A DNA stretch of 64,000 nucleotides from Trileptium ribeirensis (taxonomy: Eukaryota > Nematoda > Enoplea > Enoplida > Thoracostomopsidae), in assembly GCA_030248225.1 (NCBI GenBank), contig JASANE010001475.1, positions 37,468 to 101,467 of the forward strand. Reading direction: 5' to 3'. Shown piece by piece: positions 9,490-21,493 of this stretch. Position 1 is the first letter of the stretch, and every line of letters begins with the position of its first letter. The position numbers and the translations under genes are program-made. Under the pieces are notes generated by a model, which saw only the letters and a program-made list of their open reading frames with translations, did no database searches and was not told the origin of the DNA.

Positions 9490-12400
9490 ACTTAAAACCT
9501 TCGTATATCATGTCGGGATCACAAACCCTACGACCTTGAAGGGACTTGCAGCCATCCAAAATATGAATTTTGAAATATTTTAAGATCCCTCCAGGAATTC
9601 TGTTGAAACTCTGGCTGTTTCTTCGTAGTGATGCCTGTTAACGAATGCAGCTTTAAAACTTATCGATTTCGTGTCGGAATCACAAACCCGACGGCCCGAC
9701 AAGGGTCCGCCCCCACCCAAAATTTCAAATGTTAATAATTCAAAATTCCCTCCAGGAGTTTTGATGATTTTTATCGAATATATAGAGGCCCGTTAGGCCT
9801 TCTATTTGAGCTATTTTGAGCCCGGCAAAGCCGTGGCCCGTTCAAAAATTATAATAAATACAAACCCGAGCAGTGCAAAAGTTTTACACAGAATTCATAG
9901 ATTTCCAAGTTTTAGCTTTCAGCTTTATAGTTTGTTTCTCCTCCATATACATATAGTAGTCATCAGTGCAGCACGAAACCCGTCGGAGACTCGAATCTCC
10001 GATATACGGCCGCTGCAATGAAAATATTAAATTTACCAGAGTTGGTAAATGTAGTAGCAGTGGCAAACATTTTTGTATATCAAAGCTCACGATGTCGCTA
10101 GATCCGATATCGGGTCTGTCGGGTCTCGGCCCGACGGACCAATTTTTGTGAGGACCGTTAACCCGGTCCTAATAAGTTGATAAATAAGGTACCCAGCCCC
10201 CTGTGCAAAGTTTCACAGAGAAAGGCTGGCAAATTAGTTAGATTTCGAAAATTACAGGTTTTCCCCAGTCCCTACCGAGTTAGACTCAAAATTTCGATCG
10301 AAAACTAGGGAACCGAGCCATCTAAGGATACAAACCGAGTGGAATTCAGTTAATAAATTTGTTACGGTTGTTCCGACAACCGGGGCTGTCACTTACTGAC
10401 TCATTTCGTCGAGTAGGAACCGCTAGCAACACCTCTTAAATGCTAGTACCAAATAGAGCTCTTTTCGAGAGCCGGTTCCAAGTCAAAATAGTTTAAGCCT
10501 TAGTACTTTTAGGATAACGTTGATGACCTACGAGGCATCGGCACTTATAGTTCTAGCTTCAGACAAATTTGTATGTATCTGAATACAATTTTAACCCTTG
10601 CCCCCAGGCCCTGAAGTTGGGTTAAAGTTTGCACAATGATAACGTATAGCCACTAAATTGGCAACAATTAACCGGACTCAGAGAATTCGTAGGTTGTGTC
10701 GTGAACTAGGGACGCGCCCAAGCTCGTTCCTCGCCCCACGTTAATGCCTTTACGTAATAGCAATAATGAACTATCCGAACTCTTTAGAACAATTTCCGCA
10801 TTAAGGAATTGAGGTAAGGTATCCAATTAGTTAAGAAAATCAATTAAGCAGGCCAAGTTTGTCAGCCCGTTTGAACCAGTACAAACTGGAAATGCCCCAG
10901 AGAGCCTCTTTGCTTCGGCAGTGGCCTACTTGCCCGCTCAAGCGTAATGTTTTTGTCAGTGATCAAAGATTTACTAAGCAGTCAATTCTTAAACTTAGGA
11001 AACCTGTCATAGGACAAACAAAATTGTCAAACGTTTGTTGATACTCATAGGCACACCATGAACCTTAAACCGTCAATTTAGTATAATATTTTGGTCCAAA
11101 TTGACCGCTATAATCAGTATACAATGCGCTTGTAAGCTATTAAACCTGCATCCAGTTTTGTAGCTTTACCTGTTGATTGAATTACGCCGAACACCAAGTT
11201 AGCGCTTTAGTAGTGCACGTTGAAGGCTAAGGTAACGCCTTCAACCTTTTTGCAAGATTAGTAAGAGTCCATTTGGAGCTCTCCAATAAGCTGAGCTAGG
11301 TTTATGAATTGCCCGAATCAGACATTACGCAACGGTTTCGTATTAGGACGCAAAATACCCTAATTAGCCCTTCCGAGTTTAGATTTTAGGAATTATTTTC
11401 TTTATCGCTCGTGGTATCGCCGTACTTTTTGGTAGGAATATAGAATATTATTCCGCCGAGCTAGGCATGAAGGAAGGTACTGAATGAACCCCGATTCACA
11501 CTTAAAATTGATGATTTATCACTTTTCCCTGGATCCGGCTCGATCCAGCGTCCTATAAAATTGTGTAAATTTGGCAGTGAAAATAAAATATCAAAATGCC
11601 TAGTGTTGGTAAAGTACGATTAACGATTAATGTACACAACACAGTATAAAATTTAGTAATGAATTTTGTGAAAAAGTTAGAAAATTGAGCCCCAACCTCA
11701 GTTTACCGTGACCCATAAGCCACTTGTAGGATAATTTTACCCGGCCCATTTTAGCACTATAATGGCTCACGTTTATGGACACGAAAAAGTCCGTTTTTGT
11801 AGTTATTCAGGTCTCAGGTGAGCATCGATTTAAGGTCGAATTTTACAGTTTTGTTACCGTGCTTGAGGGATTGTTTTATAGGAATTGGAACTAAACTAAC
11901 CAGTCGTACCTTGGTAATCTGCGGAAAACTTTATCTTGTACCCACGGTTATCGTTCATATGTATGTATGCGAGTAGGAAAAGTACTGCTGTACCCTTGGT
12001 CACCTCACCAACTTACCTCTGTATCGATATGTACCATTACTCTGTTGTTATAATGTTTTGTCGTATGTTAATCCAATCGCTACTTTACCTCAGTTACAAA
12101 TATTCACTTATCATGTTCTATAGCCGTGATTAGGATGAGCAAGATCACGCCCTGCAATCCCCCTGTGTGCGTTTCGTCCCATTAGCCTCATTTGTGCCCC
12201 TATTTTTTACCGCCTTTCTCCTACCTGAACCTATTGCTTTGTCGGAGTACCCTCTAATAGCAATTGCAGTGCCGAGCGAATAGTTAGTTGAATGGCGCCT
12301 CTCGATCACTAACTTATTTACGCCTCGTGTTACTCACCTGTGTTTGCTTTTAACCCCTGGCCTACTTTAATGAGTAAGATTAGCGCAGCTGTCGTTAGAA

Positions 12401-13270
12401 AAGGCATAGTAGTTTACGTTGTGATTCGAATCAGCTGTGAGAGTTCTATGAAAAAGGTGATGACTCCGCAACATATCCCGTCTGCTACCCTGCTCATTCT
12501 CCTGATAGCGTACCATACTAGCGAAATTATACCTATCGTATTAGTCAGTACAATATGTTTTTGTCCGTGATATTGTCTTATCAATAAATACTCAATCTAA
12601 CCCAGTGTGTCCATGCGTTTGCATCCAGCGCCAGCGCGATAAATACCAGAAAAGGGGTTTGAAATCCGTCACCCCTATCGACGACCCACGTTCAGGTTTG
12701 ACACGCGCATTGAAAAAGTAAACGTTAGCGTGACTCGCTGATTTCAATTGTATTATTGTGTGAGTACGACTCGTGCGACCAACAAATTTACCTCGAAATG
12801 AAAATTTTCGCTGAACGCCCAGAATAGGAAACTACACGCGAATCCGACGTTAAACGTCTAGGGATTTGTCGGACCTAGTGGGGGTCGCTGGCTAAATTAA
12901 ATTATAAAGCGTTCAGGAAATAGGAAGTAAAACTCTACTCCAAATACACTTCCCGGTTGAACGATGATAGGGAATTGTGGTATGATCTCTTTGGCCTGAG
13001 AACAGGTGACGAAGCCAACCTTCCTAGGGAACTCAAAGGTGGTACCGCTTAGGCTACGTGCGCAACCCGACCGGCAGTATTAGAACGCATGCTGTGAAGC
13101 GCTCCTGCGGCTTGCTAAGCTCCGTAATTTCTTGGGCCTGACCCGAATCAAAGAGGAAAAGTAGAAATTTGAACCCACTAGGTCCGCCGTCAAGGTTACG
13201 ATAGCCGAGGTCGTATGGGCATTACGTTGGTGGCAGTGCGTAATGCAGCAGCGTCACGTCGATTACATAG
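9490..13270 (+). repeat. Long LTR-like noncoding repeat, copy 2
   Basis: Same order of blocks as 3590-6075 but about 1.3 kb longer, with extra material at roughly 10390-10680, 11040-11700 and 11930-12540. The best matched parts are the stem-loop block (9970-10390), the AATAAA area (about 12583) and the final 300 bases (12975-13262). The final block includes the GCATTACG...CGTAATGC hairpin also present near 6010-6037. No protein-coding gene is recognised in it. It may be a solo or older copy of the same repeat family rather than the partner of copy 1. Confidence 0.5.
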
Positions 13271-13379
13271 GTACGGATTTTCTTTACATTTTTTTATTCG
13301 AGCACAAATTCAGTGTATTTGTGCGCTTGTATTAGACGCTAAATCTGCGGACAACGTCTTCAGGGTCAAGGGTCACATT

Positions 13380-13810
13380 TTCTAATTTGGCTATCGTGGT
13401 AGCTGTCTTTTGTGACCTATATCTCGACATAGAGGCTTCGCAACGAATAACGGATATCACCAAATCAACAGAATCCTCTCATTGATGCATAACTTTGCTG
13501 TTCTGTATTTTTTGGCAGGTGTGCCGTCTTCGATCTGTGAGCCAACGTTTAAAAACACCCCGAAAAAATTGAAAATTTCAATTTTTGCAAAGCAAGATTT
13601 TTCCTTGTTGAGGGTGAACCATGTGATCATGGAGTTATTTAACCCATTAAATTAATGTGTTTGCGTTTTGCGTTTTTATTGTTTATTTAACCATATGTTA
13701 TGTTCATTGTTTTAACGCCATATTGGCTTGGTTACTAACCTTGCAGAACGATGCCGGAACAAAATTTTGTAAATTTTGGCACCAAAAAATAGTCAATTAT
13801 CACCACGTGT
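13380..13810 (+). repeat. Interspersed repeat family B, copy 1
   Basis: Matches the reverse complement of about 43590-43960. Shared landmarks in order: CCTCTCATTGATG, TGCCGTCTTCGATCTGTGAG, TTTAAAAACACCCC, GGAGTTATTTAACC, TTCATTGTTTTAACGCCATA and AATAGTCAATT. An A/T-rich insertion near 13665-13705 is absent from the other copy. Noncoding; type of element unknown. Confidence 0.5.
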
Positions 13811-14943
13811 CCAATATATATGTAGGTTAATGGAACATTGTATAGATTATCGCGTTGCCAAATGCGATAAAAGCAATTGCATTTGCATGGCATGCATTAA
13901 ATAAGGCAAGTCTTGGAGCCCTACTACGTAAAAATTACTCTTCCAGTTATAATTTTTAAAAAATTTTGTGGTTAATAAATTTCAAAAGTTTTTGTCTGTG
14001 GTCATTGGAAGAATAAATAAACAATGTTCGGCTTTGGTGTATGACTGAAATGATCGTAGCGTTGTCATTGAAGTATTGTCGGTGTAATTAATATCATGGA
14101 ACCTTAGCGGGCTTAAGGAGCTGCATTTGTAGCGTCAAAATGGTCAATAAGCGCAGAGTAGCAACACTCGGTTTCTTTCTCCTCGCTTTGCGATTTACTA
14201 CTTCAGTGAATTACACAATTACTATTTGCAAGATTGCATTAGGGAAGAGTATGACACTTCCCTGCGCTCATATGTTAGCCCGTGTTTGATGACGCGGGCG
14301 TTTTCGGCCTTACCCCCCTCCAGTTTCTGGGGGGGGGGGGTACCTCGGCAGCTGCTTATGAACCGGCCCCCCCAGAAATTGGGGGGTCTGAGCTACTGTA
14401 ACATTTCAGTATTAACTTTTGTTTATAAATGTAATATTGAAATCTGTTTTAAGCCATTCTACACCTTTTAAGTCTTTTTGAGATGAATAGTTTTGTAATC
14501 TGTGCATTTTAATCTCATTTGATGCTTGCTTATTATATGTTACTTTGCTGTATTTTAGCAAGCCACACAGGACGAAATTGCTTCGAACAGGCCACGTAAA
14601 CTGCGCGATGTCTGGGGTGAAATGCCGCTAACTCCTTCCAAATTACCAGCGCTGGCACAGTGTAAGGACAAACAATGACATAGTATAAGGCTTGTTGCAG
14701 AATCACAGCTTTGAGCACTAAAACCCTGGTCTTATGATAGTTGTTCTATCGATCTCTTTGTAGATTTTAATATTTCACTCGTGAAATATAAATAATGTTG
14801 TGATGAGTTGTGAGTTTTGAAATTTATCATTATGAGGTCAAAACTGCGTATCTGCGATAGGCGTATGATTTAGTTGCATTAATCCACGGAGTCCAAGGCA
14901 TCTAATAGTTCCGGTGACGCCTCGACAATGACACATCATAGCT
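13811..14943. other. Noncoding; contains C-run/G-run inverted pair
   Basis: No gene recognised. At about 14315-14390 two CCCC...GGGG hairpins occur side by side, one with an uninterrupted run of twelve G (about 14329-14340). The short ORF across them is not supported. Confidence 0.35.
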
Positions 14944-15500
14944 CATTGTTAGGGCCTTCATAATGTCCCACATTGATTATTGCAATGCACTATATCCGTC
15001 TTTGCGAAGCGTTCATTCATCGCCTCTTCGCCGTCTACTCCACAATGCGGCAAGAGTAGTCTCCTGCATATGTTGATGGGAACATATTCGTCCGATGCTG
15101 CGAGAGCTACACTGGCTACCGCGCAAACAACGTGTCCGCTGCAAAATACTTTTTTGGTTCGAAATGCACTTTGCCATGAAACACCAGCGTATATTTTTGA
15201 GCTGATTAATACGTCGTCCTCATTTCGTCTGGTGAATGAACAAATCGTTCGGATTGACATCGCTAGAAACAACAGATTTTGTTTCCTCGGTCCATCGGCT
15301 AGGAATAGTATTCTGCAAACAGTATGTGACAGTACTTTAAAAGGTGACTGTGTTTAAAGCGGAACTGAAGACTGACTTGTTTTCCGTTTTGCAGAGTGAT
15401 GTTACGAACTTGCTGTGTTCTGACCATTGTATATTCTGACAATCTTTTGCGCTTTTTCAATAACGAGCGTTATAAATACCATTATTATTATTAATCATTT
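14944..15500 (+). pseudogene. 3' end of an L2/CR1-like non-LTR retrotransposon
   Basis: In the frame starting near 14959 the translation shows the conserved C-terminal reverse-transcriptase tail of CR1/L2 elements. The pieces are HIDYCNALYPSL, LRRLLHNAARVVS, IRPMLRELHWLPRKQRVR and FKAELKTDLF, interrupted by several stops. Downstream, an AT-rich tail with the GCGTTATAAATACCATTAT pattern and (ATT)n at 15467-15497 resembles an L2-type 3' end. Everything upstream of the tail is missing, as expected for a 5'-truncated insertion. The overlapping ORF at 14980-15357 is a shadow in another frame. Confidence 0.7.
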
Positions 15501-16616
15501 CGTCAGAAACGTAGCTATGCCCAATTTTGCATATTGTTCAGTAAGTTTTGTTTTTTCTTGTTTTTTTTCACTGCGCGCCATTTTATTCGGAATAATTTAC
15601 AATTGCTCAAAATGTTTGTACACATTTTTTCGGCCCACTACCTTTACTAATATTTGGTATTTTTGTAATATATTTGTCTTAGCTGAGTTATAATCCAAGA
15701 ACTGTTGAAATTTGTTATTTTTTTCCGAAAAACGAGACTTAGAATCTTGTCGAGATGTGTTTTCCAATTTTCTGTTAATATTATGGAATCCGAGTATTGA
15801 TGTTCTTACCTTGTAACTTGGCATACTTATCTACGGAATAATAAACCAAAAGTGACTTGGCTATAACAGTTTTTATCTATGTAATACATACTCGTATTAT
15901 GAGCCATCGTGCTATTTTTGTGATAAAAGAAGGTGTGGAATTTTCCCAAAGCAGGGTTTCGTTTCCTTGCCCATTGAGGGAATTTTTGCTTTTAATGCTA
16001 TAATGGAGCGTCGCAGAGTTCGATATACCAAGACGTTGGCTAAATATTGTGGAAGTTTAAAATGTCTAGCTTTCTTAAGATGTCATGCGGGTCTCGTGAG
16101 AAATTTGAGAAGTTAAATTCCACAGCATCATTATAGCACTACTGGAGTGTCCCATAACCCAAAAAGTTGGGCAACGACATGCAAGGGTCATAGTTTTTAA
16201 TAAACTTCGGTAAAAAGTTCGCCGAATACAGGATTTAGATCTATGAAATAGTTAGTGTACCTGTCTATTAGATAAACTTTATGAGCGGAGCTGCACATGC
16301 TAAGTCCTGTCACCTATTGGTGTACGGAGTCTGTGAAAGAGAGCATATATTTTAGAAACTGAAGTTATTCGCATAAATATTAAGCTTACATATTCCTAAA
16401 CCTATTGTTGATGCCTTTTTTAATTTGTTTATTAACACATTAGCGGAGGTAACGTTTAGAGATGATTAGGTTTTACATAGGGCTCAGTAGTGGGTTAATC
16501 GGGCGAGCGTTGCACTATCGATTGTAAGGTCGTGAGTGAAAACCTGGGCCAGGGTGACTCATCTTTCCATCTCTATGAGGTCGATGATTCAGTAGCATAA
16601 CTGTGAAAATGACCGA
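15501..16616. other. Noncoding stretch
   Basis: AT-rich, no gene, repeat end or exon recognised. The short ORFs here have no domain and no splice context. Confidence 0.25.
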
Positions 16617-16993
16617 TTGCGAGGATACCACATTGGTTCTAGTTGCCGCTCTGGACCTCATATAGGCCGAAATGTTGGGATAACTGAGATCGGCACCGCC
16701 CCGCAGTTTACAACGGGCGTTTTCATTTTTCACATTTTGGTGTACAAGTACACATATAAAACTAGCTGGAGTGATCTCTGAGCTCTAGATGCCAAAAATA
16801 GTATGTATTGCGAGGATACCACATATGGTTCTGATTGCCGCTCTGGACCTCATATAGGCCGAAAAGTTGGGGTAACTGAGATCGGCACCGCCACGCCGTT
16901 TACAACGGGCGTATTCATTTTTCATATTTTGGTGTGCACATATAAAACTAGCTGGAGTGATCTCTGAGCTTTAGATGCCAAAAATAGTCTGTG
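16617..16993. repeat. Tandem duplication, about 191 bp x 2
   Basis: Two direct copies (16617-16807 and 16808-16993), both starting TTGCGAGGATACCACAT and ending near GATGCCAAAAATAGT. They differ by a few substitutions and small indels, such as TGTACAAGTACACAT versus TGTGCACAT. No coding content recognised. Confidence 0.8.
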
Positions 16994-17198
16994 ACGTCTG
17001 AATTAGGGACACCTGGGAGGGACCAAAATATTGTAGGTTACGCTCCGGCCTGTGTGGAAAAGACAGACCTACTGCACGCGACCGTATAACTCGACGAAAT
17101 TACATACAGGTGGAACTTACGAAACTGATGCGTATTTGCATTGTTGTTTGAGATTGGTATAAGACTGCTATGCGAAACATATTAAATTATTTTATCAG

Positions 17199-17305
17199 AC
17201 TACGAAACTGCTACTGAAGCGACCGAGGAAGGTGACAACAAAGCCGACACAAAGGGTGAAATCGATGACAAAATTGCTACTGATAACTATGAGTTAGATG
17301 AACAG
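17199..17305 (+). CDS. Candidate acidic exon of an unknown gene
   Basis: Bounded by a pyrimidine-rich acceptor (ATTATTTTATCAG) and a donor CAG/GTTAGA. It encodes 35 codons after two leading bases, rich in Glu, Asp, Thr and Ala (YETATEATEEGDNKADTK...). The frame stays open to 17376 if the donor is not used. Codon choice and the near absence of hydrophobic residues suggest a disordered acidic linker. No partner exon was found nearby. It is on the same strand as the VPS13-like exon 18 kb downstream, but a link is only a guess. A chance open stretch cannot be excluded. Confidence 0.3.
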
Positions 17306-17744
17306 GTTAGAACTGGTATGCAACCTGATTACACTGTTCTCTGCCGAACGACCAGTTCAGAAATTCAGATTAATTGAAGCCTGAGCAGTGAGTGAAGTGA
17401 GCGTTCGAAAAATTCTTACCCGCCAGAGTGGTAAATTTCGACAGTGTCTGTTGGTGGAGTTTTTTAAGGAATCATTTCGTAGAGCAATAATTGAAGCTCT
17501 ATAAAATTGTATATTAACCTTAGCCAGACAGCATAACGATTATCGTCAAAATACTCCCATTTTATTAGAAAAACATGTGAGCTAATACTGGCCTGCTTAT
17601 AGTTGGTTAGGGGGGTGAGCAGACAACACCACTTTCCAAATCTCACCATGTTCGACGCCATACTCAGCCAAAACCGTCATGTTCAACTACATGCATGACT
17701 TATTAATAATGTCTGTAAATCTAGACTTTCTGCAAGCTAAAGAT
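17306..17744. other. Noncoding stretch
   Basis: Nothing recognised; short ORFs only. Confidence 0.25.
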
Positions 17745-17950
17745 TGTTAAACATTTTACTAGCATTTCTAATGCTAAAACGCTGTTTTATTGACAGAAAA
17801 TATTTGTACAACTATTAAAAGTACCTCGAAATATGTATTATAAAGCAAAATTTCGTCTCCTCTCGCTTTGAAATTTCCTTGAAAATGCACATCATGGAGG
17901 TTCCAAAGCCTTCGCACCTTCTGGGAAGCTGTTGTAGACAGGTTAGCGAA
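17745..17950 (+). repeat. Interspersed repeat family D, copy 1
   Basis: Shares the landmarks TTCTAATGCTAAAA, TTGACAGAAAATA, TTTGAAATTTCCTTGAAAATG and GAAGCTGTTGTAGACAGG with 36560-36945, 47000-47340 and 61120-61235. All four copies are in the same orientation. Noncoding. Confidence 0.5.
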
Positions 17951-18264
17951 AGGTGGATAATTCAGGCAGCACAAGTGTCGCAACATTGGGAAGTTGCTAG
18001 CTGAAACTTATTGATATTCTGTACCGAAAGGCAATGGCCGGCTTGAGCGCGGCCCCGCAGTAGCAAGAAGCTATACTATACATGAATATACAGAATATAT
18101 AAATGATGGTTCTTGAGCATCCATATATAGGTGGTTAATCCGAACTTCTAAAATCATATTTGGGGCCATAAACTGGTGGTCCACCAGCTCCAAACTGGTA
18201 GAGTTGAAAAAATACCTGGAGAGCGATTCCGCCACTTGATCTGGCGGTGTCATAGTTGATCACG

Positions 18265-18500
18265 CAGAGGGTGATTTTCCTGTCCGCGGGCCCATCCGGA
18301 CCGGGAGGGGCACGAAATGGGCCCCCTCTTCTGAGCAAGAAATGGGGGCCCCTATTGGGAAGGATGTTGCGAAAACATTAATAATGGTCGTTTTTCGGGC
18401 ATTTTTGGGGCTAAAAATCGAAAAGAAGAGTGAAAAAGCTGCTAAAACTGTAAAAAATGAACTTTTTTCTAGAATTTTGGGACTAAAACTCGAAGGGAGG
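18265..18500 (+). repeat. Interspersed repeat family C, copy 1
   Basis: GC-rich head (GGGAGGGGCACGAAATGGG) followed by GGGGCTAAAAATCGAAA and an A-rich part with GCTGCTAAAACTGTAAAAAATGA. The same succession occurs at 62895-63080. Two G/C-rich inverted stretches lie at 18286-18355. The - strand reading at 18150-18265 is coding-like but has no supported gene structure. Confidence 0.4.
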
Positions 18501-19682
18501 GGTCAGAGCCAGACCGGAGGGGAGATAAGCTGAAAAGCGGGGAGATTCTACCCTCCCATTATGAACTTGGGGTTCACGAATGTGTTTGTCCGCTTTATTG
18601 CCCCGCTGGCGCCGCTAATGTTATTGTTACAGGATCAAAAAGACGTAATCATGGAAAACATGGCTGGACGAGATGGCATTGAATGACCAGCCGAAGCCAG
18701 GGGTAATAAACGATGCCCTGATTTCCTGGCGTTCATGCTGTACAACGTGTTTCGGAGTTGTTAAATCTGTATGCGTGGTATACTGAGCTCTCTATTCGTT
18801 GAAAATTTTGCCAGGGGGCACTGGTAAAATTTTGTGTTCACCCGGTTCATTAGCTCGGCAAAATTTTCTTGTTTCAGCTCAGTAAAAACACCCCAAATAA
18901 CATAAAGTTTGATAAAAATTTATATTAAAATTCTGAAATTTTGTCAAAATTTACTTTAAAATCATTTTGGCAGCCTTTCGGACATGGTTATTAACCCTTT
19001 TCTCTTGGAAAAATGCCTCGTGGCAAAATCGGGCGCCCTCAGATTCCGAACCAGGGTGCACTTGAAAATGAAAGCCCATCCTCACCAATTTCGAGATCGC
19101 GTACACGAGCCGTAGATTGTCTTCGACGAACTATTGTTAAATTTGCATCGTCGGTATCGTATTCGGTTATTACTAGGAATATTATCCTACGACGATTTTC
19201 TTATCAGATAACGTTATCATCCTACGACGGCTTTATTATCTGATAACATTGTCAATCTCGGAATAAGTTGGTATTGCATCAACAACAAATAGTGCGATCT
19301 CATCATTGTTATATATTATCTACTGGCATGGTTAACACGAAGTTATATCGTGCTAGACTGTATCGTGGTGGAGCTACTGACAGTATGTCAGTGACTCTGT
19401 ATCTTCTTCACTACAGTGACAAATGGGTGCAACCAGAAGCATATCTTTCACGTTCACCGCAATGTCAAAATCAAAGTCGAGACTGATCTGTCAAATTATG
19501 GGGCCCGCTATGTCTCTAATAATCGTATCGCAAGCAACTTTCTCTCTACTGACAGCTCTTCGGACTATTCAAACTCATGTCAAGGGTTGTTTAACGATAT
19601 TCCCGAAGTAGCGGCAAAAAACCGCAGCATTATTTCCTCTTTATGAGAGCATGATATGGCATGGCCTATCCTCATTTAGAAG
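18501..19682. other. Mixed relics without a supported gene
   Basis: Short ORFs near 19268-19646 lie directly upstream of the BEL/Pao gag relic and could belong to it, but I recognise no motif. Otherwise noncoding. Confidence 0.25.
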
Positions 19683-20830
19683 TTGGGGAGACTGAAGTAT
19701 CGATTGAGGAGCATTTTTACAGCCAAACGACAGTCACTAGGAGAATGGATATCTTTTCACGTCATGGAAATGTCTCAAAACAAACAAGCGTTACATTTAA
19801 ATAGGCAAATAGTCCAACTTTTTTCGACACCTAACGATAGCGACTCTCGTAGCCGTGACGTAACTGCTAAAGTACCGAAGCTTGGCATCCCCATGTTCAG
19901 TGGAAACCATATCAAGCAGCAGAATTTCCGGAATATCTTTAGTGTGAATGTTCATGAGCGCAAAATTACGGCAACGGAAAAGTTCGCATATTTGCGTGGT
20001 CAACTCACATGTCTTCAAGCAATTGATGGAATAGTGGTCAACGACATCAATTATTATGAAAGTGTGGTTGCAGTCTTGAGAGAAGATTTCAACTCGTTGG
20101 TACACTGTATAGTCAACTTAGCGCTTAACCTATTCATCGTTCCATACCTCGTACCTATTGACAATGTACGATAAATGTAAAAAGCTCTTCCGTCAGCTAG
20201 AAGATGATGGGCAAGATAGGAACGCCAATCGGTCGCTTGTAATGGGTGAATTTACCAAATACCGCCAGTCATAATTCAAAGTCTGTTGCAATTTCAAAAC
20301 GTGTACTACCAGTAGATACATCGCGAATGGTGTAGAGCTATCCACAAATACGTCAAACAAACAGAGGAGCGTCCGAGATTATGGAAATTTAGTACCGTTT
20401 GCGAAGCCGCCGCTCAACATTCGACACCGAAACTTGAGCCTATCGAGTTCTGAACGATTAATCGGTATACTAGCGGCTTTTACAAATTAAAACCAAGCAT
20501 CTGCGTTCACAGCCGCGTTGTCACGGACAACTGCAGCCACTCGGTCTAACATGATCCCGCAAAACCCGTCCTACTTTTGCGCCGGTCCACATTTCAATTC
20601 GCTGTGCAATCAATACGCCTCTGCTGATCAACGGACCAGGCGTATAGAAGAATTGGGTAGATGCAGCCTTTGCCTGAACCAATCAAAGTTGCTTATGGCT
20701 TGGAAACTTCCGGCTTCCCGGATCAAATGTTGCTTTTGGAAAACGAACGGCATGCATGTGACCCCCTGTGTCCGATGCAGTTCAACAGCTAAATTCGAGA
20801 TCCACTGTCGTATAACGTTTTAACTGAAGG
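19683..20830 (+). pseudogene. BEL/Pao-type retrotransposon gag relic
   Basis: The 163-codon ORF at 19683-20174 has the DUF1759-like gag core of BEL/Pao elements: KVPKLGIPMFSGN, then an aromatic-rich segment, TEKFAYLRGQL and YYESVVAVLREDF. The following 300 bases are shifted and stop-containing. Then 20545-20700 shows the gag zinc-knuckle region with YFCAGPHFNSLCNQYAS and RRIEELGRCSLCL. Protease, reverse transcriptase and integrase are not seen downstream, so only the 5' part survives. No LTR could be delimited. Confidence 0.7.
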
Positions 20831-21493
20831 AAACGATAGTTAAGCGGTCTCAAGCCCACTGGAGGTGAATGAACAATCAGTGTTGTTACTGCGTCAAATA
20901 CGGCATGCTAGATATTATCTTCGTCTCACAGAATCGTGAAGATTCGGTTGATCTTGGATTCGGGCAGTCATCGGAGTTACATTACAAGAGCATGTGCCAG
21001 ATAATTGCAGCTGCCAAGTTTGCATTCTGAATTACTTCATGTAGCTATCTGTGTTACTAAATGAAGAGAACATCGATCATTGATATATCTTATTATTTAA
21101 TTAATATCATAACAAAATTTTATATCCATAAATAAATAAATCTGTAATTATAATATACAATGTATATGGTTACCTCTTTCACGCACGTCTGAATTTCCCT
21201 GATCTCGTGTAGGGACTCTGTTCAGAGCTATAGTATCAGAAAAACCATCGAAATCGGTATTGTGTCCACCGTATGGCGTATGTTCAACCTGTATTTCACT
21301 GTTATATGACATTTTTCTAAGCAAATTTTAAGTATTTATCGCCTCGATATAGGTCCGCAATGCCAAAGGTAACCACAGTTTCATTATTCTTATGTTCAAA
21401 AGCAATACGACCGGGAGAGTAATCGGTTTTTGCGCTGACTACACCAAACCTCACGTCTTCATCTTCTCTCATATGCTGTGGAGGCTTCAGCAA
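20831..21493. other. Noncoding stretch, possible decayed element remains
   Basis: No domain recognised. A run of AAATAAATAAAT lies at about 21131. Confidence 0.25.

Noticed and set aside
18135..18338. - strand ORF with a Gly/Pro/Tyr-rich protein-like end
   Set aside because: It overlaps repeat family C and has no supported start, splice borders or neighbours.
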